Assembly (NCBI GenBank): GCA_006937955.1 | Contig: SSNP01000013.1 | Span: 6,431,570 to 6,495,569 of the forward strand | DNA length: 64,000 nt | Direction of reading: 5' to 3' | DNA from: Pachypanchax playfairii | Taxonomy: Eukaryota > Chordata > Actinopteri > Cyprinodontiformes > Aplocheilidae | Shown here: positions 51,000 to 64,000 of the stretch, piece after piece | How positions within the stretch are numbered: position 1 is the stretch's first letter | Layout of the letters: each line of letters opens with the position of its first letter | Notes under the pieces: model-generated | What the model was told of the DNA's origin: nothing | What the model saw: only the letters and a program-made list of their open reading frames with translations | The model's database searches: none | Position numbers and translations under genes: made by a program

Positions 51000-53900
51000 C
51001 TAACTTCTCCAGCCGGAAAACGTTTGAGAACTTGACCTGGAAATAAATAAATAACATGACAATCAGAGAAATATTCATGGTTAAAAAGACAAAAGTATTT
51101 GCATACATTTTGAGTCACTTTATTTCTCTTGAGCTTTTGGAAAAACTACCAGGATGTTCGATCTTTATTTTGTATGAATCAAACTTTCAAACGTCAGCAT
51201 CAAGTTGTTGTTTTTTTTGTATATTTGTCATGTGACACACGTCATGTGACAAACATGCTGGTAAAACCGGACAGAAAGGAAATGAGACAAACAGGAAATG
51301 TAATGACAGATGAGTCACTTCCACAAGCTGGAAGGTTCTAGTTTAATATCATCTAATGTTTTAATCTCTTCTTGCTGTAATTTCATTTGAAACGTCTCTA
51401 AATTCAACCAGATATTGGAAGTGGATCTAAAGGGAAGAGAAAAGATGAGGACGAGGACATAAATGAGGTTAGACGAGGTGTTAAATCAGGAGGAGTTTCA
51501 TTAGGGAGCAGCGTTCTGGAAGAGAAGGCGTGAGCGTGGAAACCCCCGCAGGCACAACACGCTGCAGACATGCAGAAAAGTGGGTCTGTCTTCTCATCAG
51601 AACACGCTGAAAAACTGACAGAAGAATATTTTAAACTGGAACTTACTGGTTTGTTGAGCCGAAGCTGCTTCCAGAGAATCCTACAACATGAGAAGAGAGT
51701 TCAAATGTGAGCTGGACGTCGTGAAGCGGGAAAGAAAACTAGTTAACTTCAGGAAAGGAACTAGGCTGAGGAGGACATGCTTGACTGACTTGGGTTGTGC
51801 AGGACTCTCCTCCACACACGGAATTTGACATGTTTTATTTTTTATGATAAAAAACATCTAAATGTTTCTAATTTTACCAGGAAGATCAAAGACGTCAGTT
51901 AAACATCGTTTACTAACTGAATTCTGACTTTGGTGTGAAAACGATGAAGCTGATGTAAAATCAATATAATGTCTCACCTCCAGTCTGTGGTTGTTGTCCA
52001 AAACCCGAGAAGCTGCTGGGCTGACTTCCAAAACCAGGACCCTGTTGGGCCAAGCCCCCAAATGATGGAGCACTCTGATTGGCTAGTGCTCCAAAGGAGG
52101 GGGCGCTGGGGGCTGAGGCAAACCTGAAAACAGAATATAAATAAATAAATAAATAAAGTGTGATTGGTGACACTACATCAGTAACATGCAAAGAATTCTG
52201 GGAGTTAAAGGCTTCTGATTCACAAAAGAGAGAGAAAAGAGTGGGAGGAGTAGAGCAAGAGAGGTTTAATCTGCAGGCAGCGTGACCTCACAGTGGGATT
52301 ATCTGAGGGGAATAATCTACTCCCGCACACAGATCCATAGTTTTAGGCTTGAAGCCAAACTGCCATCAAAACACACGCCGGACGCTCGGCGAATAAAGCC
52401 AGAGAAAAAGACAGAACAGGAACGACGGCAGAGAGGACGAGATTAAACGCTGGCGGTTAAAAAATGTTTATAATGAAAGTAGTTTGATCTGAGTGTCAGC
52501 GTGTCGTTACAGCTGAGGGAAGATTGACTCCGCCTCTATTCCACAAAAACAAAAAAAAAACATCATAATGACGCAAACATCAAATATTTTACCCAAATCC
52601 TCCCATGTTCGCCGCCGCTGTTCCCTCTCCGAACACTTTGTTTGTAGAGGAAGTCATGGGGTTGCTGAAGGAAGGACTCGAGCCAAACGCTGCTGCGCCG
52701 CCGAACGCCGGGGAACTGCCGAAAGACGGGGGGCTCCCAAACACCGGAGCGCTGCTGAATCCAGCAGCTGGCAGGACACAAGAGGAGAGTTTATTTAGTA
52801 TCCTGATCCATTTCTAATAAAAATCAAACATTTAAAACATCAAGCTAAATGTTATAACAAGGTTTTTCACACATTTCCATGAGATTTGGTTAAAACACGA
52901 GATTCCTACTAAAAATAAAACATCTGCTCATTATTTACTTTGTCTCTATTTACAAGATTTAAACGAGAGTTTCTGCCGTATTAAAGACAAAATTAACAGT
53001 TAAGAGAGAAACGGTGACAGATCACAGACAATGGATACCTCACACTGATGTAAAGTAAAGGTGTGTGTGTGTGTGTGGGTGTGTGTGTGGGTGGGTGTGT
53101 GGGTGTGTGGGTGTGTGGGTGGGTGGGGGGGCTGAAATTACAGCCTGGCTGGCAGCGTCCTCCTGTAAATAATTAATTGAGCTAATGTAACAAGATTACA
53201 TTCCCCTTCCACGGTCTGGTGTTGAGGCTTTACTGTGCTGAGCAACACCAGCATCCCAACGCAACACTACTACAACTACACACACACACACACGCACACG
53301 CACACGCACACGCACACACACACACAAGCCTGTTACCTAATACAGACTGACCAACAGGTTATTTAGTCTTAATCTGAGGGAGTAAAGTAGTTTTAAAGAA
53401 AACCATCAGCTGATATCTAAACACAAGAACAAACGATACTTCAACACTGTTTAGATAAAATATGAAGAAAATGACCGACACACTTTTTTCTGTTCAACGA
53501 AGAGCAGGATTAATAAACCTGCTTGTCTCGTGTGACTCGATGAAAACAGCACAGGGTCAAACGCAGAGCTTCAAAACCAAACACAAGCACCAGACGGCGT
53601 CAGAGCAGGTGGACTTCCTGTCCACACCAACAAACACCTCCAGTCTCATCAAGTCACATGATCCCTCCTCTTTAAAACACATGAAACACGCCCAACCAGA
53701 ACTTCACCTTCACACCTGCAGGACGTTTTAAAGCTTCTATATCACTAAACTAGTAAAAGTCTGAACTAATCTATTATTAAAAGGTTTAAAAATGTAAAAC
53801 CAGCCTGAGAGATCGGAGCTGCACATAAAAATAAACATTTTCTCACAGACGTTAAGTGCAACTTTGAAAACAGTTAAAACCCACGTAGCAGTTTCACTAC

Positions 53901-56900
53901 CTGGTTTTGTCGGTGTGGAGAAGGAGCCGAAGCCCTGAGATGCAACGGTCCCTCCTCCGGTGCTGAAGGTCCCGCTGGGTTTCTGCTCTCCAAACGTGGA
54001 CTGACCAAAGCCAAAAGTTTTGGCACCGCTGTTTCCAAAGAGACTGTTGGTGCCTGGAGGAGAAATCAACATATTAATAGTGTCCAGCAGGTTTCAGACC
54101 AGACTTCGCTGTATTTTGTGGAGTTTTTTCTAGTATATGTAAGAATTAGCGTACCGGTCTGAGTGGACTGTCCAAACGCCGCAGATGAAGCTGTCGTACC
54201 AAACGGGTTTTTGTTGGCAGCATCCTCGCTCGGTTTACCTCCCAGACCACTAAAGAACCCTCCGCCCGAGGACGAGCCGGCCGTACTGGCTGGACTTGAA
54301 CCAAACAGGCTCCCGCCAGTTGATGGCTGCTGCTTAGAGAAATTACAAGATGTTCTATTTAAAGCTTTTTTTTTTTTAAAGGAGAAGTTACTCGATCAAA
54401 TCCTAGATGATACCTGTCCAAACAAGCTGCCAGTGGAAGACTGCTGTCCAAACACAGGGGTGGCAGCAGAACAGCCAAAACCTGAGAAAAACAAAATCAA
54501 AATGTTGCGTCTAACTTTTAATGAGCCGATGATTCATAAAGTTTTCCATCCTCATGAAGCGCTGAGTCGACTATGAAACCAAGGACTCTGTGGGAAGTGT
54601 CAGCTGCTCACGTGGACATTCCCAGACAGATTTGGGAATTCAGAGAATGCCTGGGACACTTCCCTCTTCCTCACTAGGGCTGATTATAAAACTAACAGCT
54701 ATTCACTCTCATGAGGAGATAAAACACGTCATTGAGCAGGAGCAGATCAACCTCAGGATGATATTTCAGCATGTTCCTTCACTGTTTCATGTAAAGGTTA
54801 AATTGACAGACCTGCAGATGACGCTAGCTTCAGAAGGATGTAGAAGAACTCTACTCACCTGACTGACCAAAGCTGAATCCTGAAGATGACGATGTGGTGG
54901 TGTTGCTTCCAAACAAGGATCCTTGTCCAAACGCAGAGTTCTGACCGAATGCCGAGGTTGTGCTTTGTCCGAACAGCCCCGAGCCGGCGCTGCTGGTCGT
55001 GTTGGCGCTGCTGGTGCCGAAGGAAAAAGAACTTGCGCTGTTAGCAGTAGAAGACCCAAACAAACTGCTCCCTCCGGTTGTTGCACCACTAGAAGTTGCT
55101 CCAAATGCAGACTGGGTGAAAGAGAATCCACTAGATGTTCCAGAGTTACTGGCAGGTTGACCAAAAACGCTCGTCGTCTGACCAAACACAGATTTCCCAA
55201 AACCAGTTCCAGTTGACAGGTTGAACCCGGGTGAGCTGAACCCCGTGGACGCTGGAGTCGAGGACGCAGGAGGTGCGACAGGCTGCCCAAACACGGAGCC
55301 TGCAGTTGTGGTTGGTACACTATTCGCGACTACGGGGGTGGGAGTGGTGGCCGCGGGGGCAGCGGTGCTGATAACTGGTGTGACGCCGATGGAACTGCTG
55401 TCTGTTGTTGCAGGAACAGACTGCGTGAAGATGGAACCTGGTTTTTCAGACGAGGGCACCTGGAATGCAGCTGGGGGGGACTGGGAGACAGATGTAGCAG
55501 TTGAAGTGGACACAGGAGCAGCGGGGTATGGGGGGGGTTCGGTTGTGGATGGAGCACTGGCTGGTGGTGGAGGGGTTGCTTCAGCTGGTGCAGTGACAGT
55601 GGAGGGAGGTTCTGGGTTTGACACGGTTGTGGTCTGAGGATCTGCAGGTGTAGATGCTGCATCCACCACAGGTTCTGGTGCTCCAGTCTGACTGGTGCTC
55701 CCTTTAGCAGGGTCTGCTGGAGCAGGTTCTTCTTCAGGGGGAGGTGTGGGCTCTGAAGGCTGCGGGGGACCTTTAGGTTCCTCTGATGACTCTGAAGAAG
55801 CTGTAAGGAGACTACTGAAAGACGTAGGCAGAGTGGAAGCAGCTGAGCTGGATGGAGGAACAGTAAATGCTGGTTTGGACGTTGATTCGGGAGGTTTGAA
55901 CAAACTGTTCGGTGCTGCTCCTTTAGACAAGTCACTGAAGCTAAAGTGCTGCGCTGTATTTCCCAAACTAAGACTGGCGTCCCCAAATGTGAAGGCAGCA
56001 GAAACCGGTTTTGGTGCAGCATCTGCAGCTTCTTCTCCATGTCCCACACGCAGACCAGAAAAAATACCCAGCGTCTCTCCTCCAGGTAACTTTGGAGGCT
56101 GCGGCTCCGTCCTGAAAGCAGAGCTGGACGTGAGTTTGGCTGCTTCGCCTGGTGTGCTCGAAGCCAAAGTGGGTGACCCAGTGCCAAGACCAGATGGGGT
56201 GGACCTCGAGGTGAGAGAGAACGGCTGGTCTCCAGTCTGAGCAAACACGGCTTTACCATTCCCACCAAAAGAAAACTTATTCACATCTTTAACTGCAGAG
56301 ACAGAAAACTGGAATTACAAATCCAATCACCTTAAAGACAGAAGGAAGCCACCTGATCGTTTTTACCTTGTGGGAGACCAGATCCTGGTGGGACAGAAGA
56401 AAAACTGAAACCCGTTGACCTGAAACGGGAACCATCAAAACTGTGAGACCATCTTTAGATTCCCAACATGACACATGAGTAGAAAACAGGAGAATCAGAG
56501 ATGTGAGCTACAAACAACTTTTCCAACTTGAGCAGTTAAATAAAAGCTAATAAATCAGAAACAGATACTAGAGAAACAACAACATCACCAGATCTGAGAA
56601 ATATAGAAGCTCAGATTGTTGAACTCACCCTGATGTGAAGGAGAACGCCTTACTGCTGCTGTGTTCTACAGTGGAACCAGCAGGAACCACAGAAACATCA
56701 GATTTGGATGTCTGACCTTAAAGACAACAAGTTTCTAAAGTCAGTAAATATCTGTTAATGCAAAAAAAAATAATAAAACAACTGCAGCAGATTCTGATTT
56801 ACCAGTAAATATTTTACAATCCTTTCAACAAACTTTAAATACAGAAACTGTTTATTAAACAGTACTCACCAAACAGGAAGCCTGTCTGTGGGATGGACGA

Positions 56901-59900
56901 ACCTTCTGTGGACAGCTGTTGTGTATTTGGTGTTGTGTTCTACAGAAACAGTTTAAAAACTATTAAAACATGAAAAAATCCTTTATAAAATGTAACGCTG
57001 CTTTCTTTAAACATTTAAATATTATTTGCAGAGTTGTGTGTTAAAGATGGACGTCTAAACAAACATGAATGTGCACACGCGTGTTAGCTGACTGTCATGT
57101 TTAGGTCTTTCCTGTTAACGTGTTTTTGTGTGACTTGTAGCGTCGACATGGAAGGAACCTGAGACATTTCTCACTCCTGCTGGTAACACTGTGTCTTTAG
57201 GAGGCAAACTGTCATCAATCTGTGAATTTTCCCATGTTCAATGTTCGTATGAGAACAGAGAATCAGTCTGATTACAAACACAACAGCATGAAAACAGGAA
57301 ATAATAATAAAATGTTGACGTGTTTGGGTGAAAACTGTATATCTGAAAGTATGTTAGCAGGAATAGAAACATCTGTTTTGATGATGTTCCTCCAAACTTT
57401 TATCATTTCTGAATAATAAGTATGACAACAACAAACAAAACTAGGAGTGAAAAACATCTGAAACTCACTCGTTTAACTTGGTTGACAGGAACGGCTGCAA
57501 ACGCCTGAGCTGAAGGTTCAGACACGGCGGAGCTGAGAGAGAGAAACAACGGTTTAACACAAATATGTTTATAAAATCTAGACGTTGAACATCGTTTTTA
57601 AAATCAATAAAATCAAAGGTTTACATGATCAGCTAAATTGAGTCTCTTCCTCCATGTTTTCACTTTGTTTAATTCTCATAAAACACAGCAGCTTTTAGAC
57701 ACTCAGAAAACTAAATCGTGTTTGAGAGAAAAAAAAAAAAAAAATTGATCAAGATGCTGAAATTTGTTAGAAAAAGTCCGTTTTAAACAGAGCTGTAATA
57801 AGTTAATGCTTTTCGGCATTTTTCTCAAACACTTGGTTTAGTTTGTTTTAACTTCTGACAACATGGTGAAAATTTTCATTTGACTTTATTGTATCTGGAT
57901 CTGGTTGATTTTTCATATATGAACTGAACTTCTGATTTAATGCTGAACAGAAAACAGATTTAACCGGTGATGCAGACATTAACCCTACGGGGACGCCGTC
58001 ATCGTCGACGATGCCAGGGACCTTGTTGTGTTTAATCGAACATAGCTTCCGAACCATAAAAGATAGAAACTTACTTTTTCCCCCTCTAAATCAGGAGAAT
58101 CCAAGCTTTCAGACGCTCTAGCCCATTCACAAGGGATACAGTGTCGTGTCAAAGTCGGTGTTCCAATCAGAGCCTTTGTCTTTTGTGCATGACGCGTGGT
58201 TGTCAATTTTTTTTTTCTTATTCATTGATATTTAGTGTGGGTTTTTCTTGAATAAAGTGTGATATTCTAATTTTCGCCTAATTTATTTTCGTATTTTTTA
58301 TTCTAATACTCTTTATTTCAAGCAAAGGAGCCTCATTTAAACAGCAGTTTATGATATTTCAATTCAAAATAAAAAAACAAGGTATAGGACATTATGGGGT
58401 ATTGAAAGGTGGTGTTTTAGTAGCATTTAAACAAAAAAAAGTCAAAAGTTTATTTCTCCAAAAAACCCTTGGTCCCTAGAGGGTTAAAGAGACTTTTTCA
58501 CTTTAACGTGTTAAAACTGTGCAATTCAAACAGATACAAGTAAATTATAGTATCTAATTTATTGTAATTGTCATTAATGAAGCATCATGTTAAGTGATTC
58601 CCACCTAAACAACCAATCAGATTATAAACCAGGGATTAAACTCCTTGTGGTCTGAAACATTTAGGTTTCTACCTCATGATGGAAGAAACAGGAACAGGTG
58701 GTCCCTTGTCCTTGAGCTCCTGCACGTTGACCACCTGAGGAACAGTCTTCAAGGTGGACTCTGTCAGAGAAGCTCCGACAGCAGCTGGGACACAAACAAA
58801 AAACACACCAGAGCAGGTTACACACTGAACAAGACGTGTCCAGGTCTGTGTCTCCCCCTGGTGATTCACGAGAGACACAGCAACATGAAGCAGAACAGAA
58901 ACACTTAAAACGGTCTGAATCTGTGATGTTCTAACTTTAACAAGTTAAACACACACATGCAGTGTTGTTCCTACCTGCTTTCTGGTTTGCCATTTGTCTG
59001 CGCAGTGCAGCAGTGGCTGCAGCTTGCTGGGCAGGTATGGTGACAGGTACGACTCTCTCTGTGGGCGGAGCTCCATGTTTAACAGTCTTTGTGGCGAGCG
59101 CCGTGCTTTCAGCCCCGCTCAGGTTGATTTTGTTGGTTGGAACTGTAATATAAAAGCATTTATAAATAAAACAAATATTTCGTTTCTACTCTGATTCAAT
59201 AGCTGTGAGGATCTCCAGTTACTTACCAGGGCTGGCAATGGGGCTGAGTCCAAAGCCCACACCTGGTACCGAGGGAATCTTTGGTAGTGGGGTGGACTGG
59301 ATGGCTCCAATGACTCCAAAGCCTGGTTGGATAGAGGGAGTCCTTACAACTGTCTGGTGGCGGGAGCTGGATAAGGCTGGAGCCATGGAAGTTACAGGTG
59401 GAGGCTGCAGTGGCTGCAGTTCCTCCTCTTCCAGTTCCAAGTTAGGCAGGTTCTCCAGGGAAGGGGACAAAGACGACGTGGAGCTCACCTCATCCAGGTC
59501 CTCGTAGTATTTAGGTGAGAGGAAGGCTGAACGAGACAGGTTGGCTAGAAGGAAGCACACAGAGAAGAAGCCGACACGTGACTGGCAGTAAAACCTGCAC
59601 TAAGAGAGCCACAATAAATACAAAACACAGTTCTTTAACTGAGGATTTATATTTATTATAAGGATAAAAACTATCCAAACCAACCAAAAAATTATCTCCT
59701 AAAGTAAATAACTGCTGCGGTTGACTTTTAACTCACTCTTCAGTTTAAATTCAGCCACACTGGAAGGGTTTCAGCCTGAACGGCTGCATTTCATTTTAAA
59801 AGCTTGTAGATTCATCTGACAGTCCGCTCAAGTCAAACAAGTCGTACCTGGTGCTGTTGAGCGAACAGGTGGCATCTGTCCCTTTGACAGGAAGCTGCGC

Positions 59901-62900
59901 AGCTGGGATTGTTTAGCTGGTGATACTTTGACTGCTGGAAAGATATCTGATGTTAGTATCTTTAAATACCTTTTATCATTTATTTATTCAATTAAAATCC
60001 AACGGCAGATACCTGGAGATTTGACTTTTGTGTTAGGAGGAGAATCGTCCAGCCTGGCTTTCAGCAGCGCATCCTTTAGACTCTCCAGCTCAGTTTTTAA
60101 ACTGCTTTAAAAGAAGAGACACACAAGATGTTTAAACTTGAACAAACTCATCTGATGGAGTAAATCTTTACATTTCTAACTGGAAATGGCTGAATTTTTT
60201 TTTTTACAGATTGTAGTTTATTAAATTCAGCTCAAACACAGTGGGATTTTTCTTTCCTACCCAGCAGTGGATGCAGTTGCCGTGTTTTGGTTTAGAGACG
60301 GAGCAGCTGTTTTCTTGCTGTAAAGACGCAGAGCCGTGAGTTCCCGAACCAGCTGATCCAGTCTGTTCTTCTGCTGGTTGATGATGTATAGGTTGTTGGA
60401 CAGTGTGGTGAACAGACCCTCACGGCCGGGAACAACCATGTGTCTGTGAACGACGGATGCAATTCACATTTATTTTGAAATTATTTTAAGTATACAGTCG
60501 ATACTGAAACTGCAGCAGAGATTCATGTCTTAAACTCACTTCTGTTTTTTCTTCTTCTCCAGATGTTTCTCCCATTCCACATCCAAAACATCATTAACAT
60601 CCTCTACAGCAAAAGTAGTGTACTGGTACAGCCTCCGAATCTCCTGCATAAAAAAGAATGAGTAGTATGAAGGTGATTTATTGAAGTATTTTTTTCAAAT
60701 AGAGTTTTTTTTTTATTTCTCACCTTGAGTTGTTCCTCGCTGCGTGGATCCAGAGGTTTTTTATACAACAGCTGTCTGTAATTTCTGTCCCTGCTCAGTT
60801 CACTTTGGGTCTTAGCATCTTCTGCTCCAGCAAATCCTTCCAGTAAGGTTGTCTTCAGGGTGCCAATGTCCCCGTGAAGAGACTTCAAATTAGAGACAGA
60901 AACAAAGAGATTAGAAGAGAAGGCTGTATTTAAACGACTAAAGTTAACAGATGCTTTCACATTATAAAAAACATTTAAGATGATCCAAAAAAATGCATAA
61001 AAAAAGAACAGAATACAAACTACACTACACTCATCCCTTCAAAATAAAAGCCTAAATAATGATACTCAGTAAGTTTCTCTTTGGATGAAGATGAAACTCC
61101 CGATAACAGAATCCTTAACACAAATTTTATTATTCCTAGATCTTTATATTCTAAACACGAGGCAGCTATAGGGGTTGTGCTTTTGTGTACAAAAAAAAAA
61201 AAAAAAAAAAAAACAAATATGAAAAAAAAAAACTCTTATTTTGAGGATAAACCAAAACTAGACAAATAAATAAATCTAAAAAACATCTTTATATAAGAGA
61301 AAGTAAACAAACACATAGGAAGAGCCGACTCTTTAGGTCAGCTGCCTTTGTCAAAATAAATCCCATTAAACAGAGAAGATCTGAACTTCAACTTTCCTTA
61401 ACTTGCAATGAAACAATGAAAAGTAATTCCAACTTTCAGGCAAGTAACTAAAATATCTTGCATTCAAACCCAGATGATAAAGATTCTAATGACCCACGGG
61501 AGGGACGAGAGGCAGAGGAGTAATTTACACGCCGGTTCACATCAACGATGCCGCCAAAACAGTTTAAAAAGCTTGAAGCAAACTTCCTGTTGCTTTTTGT
61601 ATTAACCTTCCGAGATTGTTTTTAAATTACATATTGAATCAAGCCTTTATTTTCTTTATTCACACAGTGAATTTTTGCAGTGAGAAGTTCCTGATCGTTT
61701 GTCAAACCTCGGTAGTTTCTTTGATCTCCAGGGTGAAAATATGAAGGTCGTCCGACTCTTTCCTCAGTTCCTTCATCTCATCATTAGAGCCAACCTTAAA
61801 GTCAGCTTTGGCACTGCGGGTCTTCAGGTCATCTAACTCCTTCTGGAAGTGTGCGATCTGAAAACAAACCAAAAACATGCTGAGTCATGAAACAAACAGG
61901 TTTTACAGGCAGACTGGATGTTTTTTCTGACCAGTATTTATCAGTTCTGGTTGTTTTATTTGTCAGATGTAAATCCAGTAACTTTTGTGTGTATTGCTTC
62001 TGTTTCTAAATTAAATTAAAATGACAATGGGATATTATTGATATATTTTATGTTCAATTTTATCTTCCATTTATTTATTCTCATCAGTATTTGAGTGCCA
62101 AGCCAGACACGCTGATCCTATTCACTTCATAAGTATTTACAGGATTGAATTTAAAACATTTTATGAGATAATTTGGACCACAGCTACGCGAGTCTTACCT
62201 CCTCTAAAATACCCGCCATGATGGGATCAGAGTCTTTCTTCTGCTGCAGCTGCTTCTCCAAAGATTTTATGCTAACAGTACCCTGCATCAAAAAAACAGA
62301 CATTCAATAAGCTTTCATGAAAGTCTGAACATTCCTGATAACTTTTTCATTCTTTACTTGACCCACTCGAAGCTGAATATTTGTTAAAATAGTTGTTTCA
62401 CTATCTTTTATTGGGATACGTTTTGGGGAAATGATGATTACAGATCCAGAGAAGAAATGTGTCACAGTTTTTATAACAACAGATACCTGTAGAGTCTGGA
62501 CTTGTGCAGCCGGAGCAGGTTTCTGCGCGGTAGTGGCAGGTGTGCTGGTCTGAACTGGCCGGACTGGGACTGAGAAACACACACACTCAGTTATCATCAA
62601 TACTGTTGTTTAGCATTCAAGAGAAGTAGTTATAAAACAGAGTGATTTACCCAGTGCTGGTGGGTTCACGGCTGAGACTGAAGGGACACTCAAGCTACTG
62701 GAACTAGAAACTGCTGTTTTAAGCAGCGAAGAATTAAGTGAGAAAGCTGCTCCTGGAGTTTCTACAGCTGAAAACCTAAAGAAAGTGATAATAATCTGTA
62801 ATCTGTATATAAACCTTCCAAACTTAACCAGAATCTGAAAATGTTATAGTTCCGTACCTGTCATTTAGATTTAACTTGACAGTAGATGGTGACAGAGCAG

Positions 62901-63782
62901 CAAGGCTCGGAGGTGTTGAAGCAGAGGCCGCCACCACTGGAGGTTTAATGGAAGGAGTGCTTAAAGAAAACGCTGAGGCTGCAGAGGGAGATTCACTTGG
63001 AGGTTTGGAGGCAAAAGAAAAGCTTGAAGATCCTGAGCCAAAAGGTGCAGATCCCCCCAGGGAGAATGCTGAGGGAGCTGATGGAACTGATGGAGCAGAG
63101 AAGGTGGTTGGAACTGTGAAAGTAAAAGCTGATGAAGACGAGGACACCGCAGCTGTAGCTGTAGGTAGAAAGCTGAATGGGACGGTGGAGGATGAAGCAG
63201 CAGGGACTGAAGAATTGGGAGCAGCTGCAGACGCGAGACCAAAGTTTGGGAATGACAGTGGAGCAGATGGAACTGAGGCAGCGGGTTGTTTGGCTGGCAG
63301 GGTTGTCAAAGAACCTACGAACAGACGACACAGATCTCCAGACACACTGAACAATTTATCATCACGCTAGTCGCAGATTCGATTAGAAGATGGTTAAATA
63401 TGAACAACTTTAAAGTAATTGTAAAAATGTTACTGGAGTAGAAAAATTAAATCAATTAAAATAGATTTTTGCCAGCTGCAGTTCTTAGAGCCTCCACTAG
63501 AGGGCAGAAGACATATTCTGAGTCCAATACAGCAGGTTTTGGAGGAAAGTAGTAACCCTATCAAGGTGGTTGAGCTGTTAGAAACTTAGAAACACTACTA
63601 GAGGTGAAAATAATCATTCTTACCTGGCTTTGGGAGTCTCTCTCCCTCCAATGTGAGAGGGTTAGGAGGTGAGACCAGCTGTTTAACTCCAGGATTTAGG
63701 TTGAGGAGAGCAAACGGGCAGAGTAATCCCTCTGTGGACAGCATCAGCATCGTGGGTGCTGGAGGCAACGTCTTCTCATCAG
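51000..63782 (-). CDS. nup214: NUP214 nucleoporin, partial (linker, coiled coils and FG-repeat tail)
   Basis: NUP214 sits on the cytoplasmic face of the nuclear pore, pairs with NUP88, docks DDX19 through its propeller and binds exportin-1 through its FG tail (family knowledge). 26 exons, minus strand: 63624-63782, 62858-63314, 62651-62775, 62487-62569, 62199-62282, 61708-61857, 60724-60882, 60540-60643, 60261-60443, 60013-60101, 59848-59934, 59227-59544, 58975-59142, 58673-58784, 57469-57532, 56870-56939, 56629-56711, 56367-56419, 54859-56292, 54414-54481, 54155-54332, 53901-54053, 52593-52767, 51978-52123, 51647-51680, 51000-51036; 4,773 nt, about 1,590 aa. It opens with DEKTLPPAPTMLMLSTEGLL, just past the propeller, which is outside the window. 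Ser/Pro-rich linker at 62.5-63.3 kb. Coiled coils come from 60,261-62,282 (ELDDLKTRSAKADF, EIRRLYQYTTFAVEDVND, NNLYIINQQKNRLDQLVREL). A giant FG exon (54859-56292) and short FG exons follow (SLFGS, VFGQ, NPFGT). It ends SGWRS, like human GGWRS. Confidence 0.95.
53052..53130. repeat. (GT)n/(GGGT)n microsatellite in NUP214 intron
   Basis: GT units grading into GGGTGTGT, in the intron between 52,767 and 53,901. Confidence 0.9.
53277..53327. repeat. (CA)n/(CG CA)n microsatellite in NUP214 intron
   Basis: CA units with four CG-CA interruptions, about 150 bases from the GT-rich array and of opposite strand sense. The rest of this 1.1-kb intron shows nothing recognisable; the 89-codon plus-strand frame at 53,462 is unsupported. 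Confidence 0.9.
57979..58487. mobile_element. Probable piggyBac-type non-autonomous element (MITE)
   Basis: A 509-bp insertion in the NUP214 intron 57,533-58,672. It is bounded by TTAA at 57,979-57,982 and TTAA at 58,484-58,487. Inside these, the left end reads CCCTACGGGGAC and the right end, on the opposite strand, CCCTCTAGGGAC (9 of 12 identical). TTAA target duplication with CCCT-starting inverted ends is the signature of piggyBac elements. There is no transposase frame; a 14-bp perfect palindrome (catcgtcgacgatg) sits at 57,999-58,012. The family is inferred from termini only. Confidence 0.6.
61196..61213. repeat. Poly(A) tract in NUP214 intron
   Basis: An uninterrupted A run in the intron 60,883-61,707, followed by further A-rich sequence to 61,270. 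It may mark a retrotransposed tail, but no body is recognisable upstream. Confidence 0.6.
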
Positions 63783-64000
63783 CTTAGTGAAGAAAAGTGA
63801 CAAAATTCAAATTAGAGGAAGTTTTCAATGCATGTTGCACAAGACAAAAAGTAAATTATCAAATAATAATGGACAGGTTAACAGTTCACAGCTCTGTGCT
63901 TTAAAACTAACACATTTATGTTTTCTGCAGACGATGTTGGAAAAAAAAAAACATGTATTTTTTCTACTCAGAAAAAAATGAATAAAATATTTGGAGCACA

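Noticed and set aside
55221..56240. Plus-strand frames of 138 and 181 codons over NUP214
   Set aside because: They lie exactly antisense to the confirmed FG exon, with no splice context or family resemblance; base composition explains them.

Overview
The window is a piece of a vertebrate, almost certainly teleost (ray-finned fish), nuclear chromosome. It holds intron-rich genes with GT-AG splice sites, whose spliced products match vertebrate proteins nearly end to end. It also holds relics of repeat families typical of fish genomes and many di- and tetranucleotide microsatellites. Nothing indicates bacterial or viral DNA.

Layout. (1) 0.5-4.3 kb, minus: EDF1, complete in 5 coding exons (148 aa). 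(2) 4.56-5.9 kb, minus: a small coiled-coil gene that I could not name. (3) 7.9-26.6 kb, minus: PRRC2B, complete, 30 coding exons (6,645 nt, 2,214 aa) plus a non-coding first exon and a 1.8-kb 3'UTR. (4) 29.4-34.5 kb, minus: PLPP7 (PPAPDC3/NET39), 2 coding exons, 290 aa. (5) 35.3-43.1 kb, plus: FAM78A, 2 recognisable coding exons. (6) 43.1-50.6 kb: gene-poor DNA with a LINE relic and simple repeats. (7) 50.66 kb to the right edge, minus: NUP214, 26 coding exons covering the linker, coiled coils and FG-repeat tail; its N-terminal beta-propeller lies beyond base 64,000.

The order PRRC2B-PLPP7-FAM78A-NUP214, with FAM78A alone on the opposite strand, is as I recall it for human 9q34.13, so this is an ancient conserved block. 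EDF1 next to PRRC2B is different: in human it lies elsewhere on 9q34. PLPP7 and FAM78A are head to head about 1-2 kb apart; FAM78A and NUP214 converge. The products are functionally unrelated: a transcription coactivator, an mRNA-associated proline-rich protein, an inner-nuclear-membrane phosphatase-like protein, a protein of unknown function and a nucleoporin.

I found no previously undescribed biological system. The items most worth checking are the unnamed coiled-coil gene, a probable piggyBac-type non-autonomous element in a NUP214 intron (57,979-58,487), the altered phosphatase motif in PLPP7, a 72-bp direct repeat between FAM78A and NUP214, and several transposon relics. Exon borders were read by eye from splice consensus, reading frame and remembered family sequences; no alignment was run.
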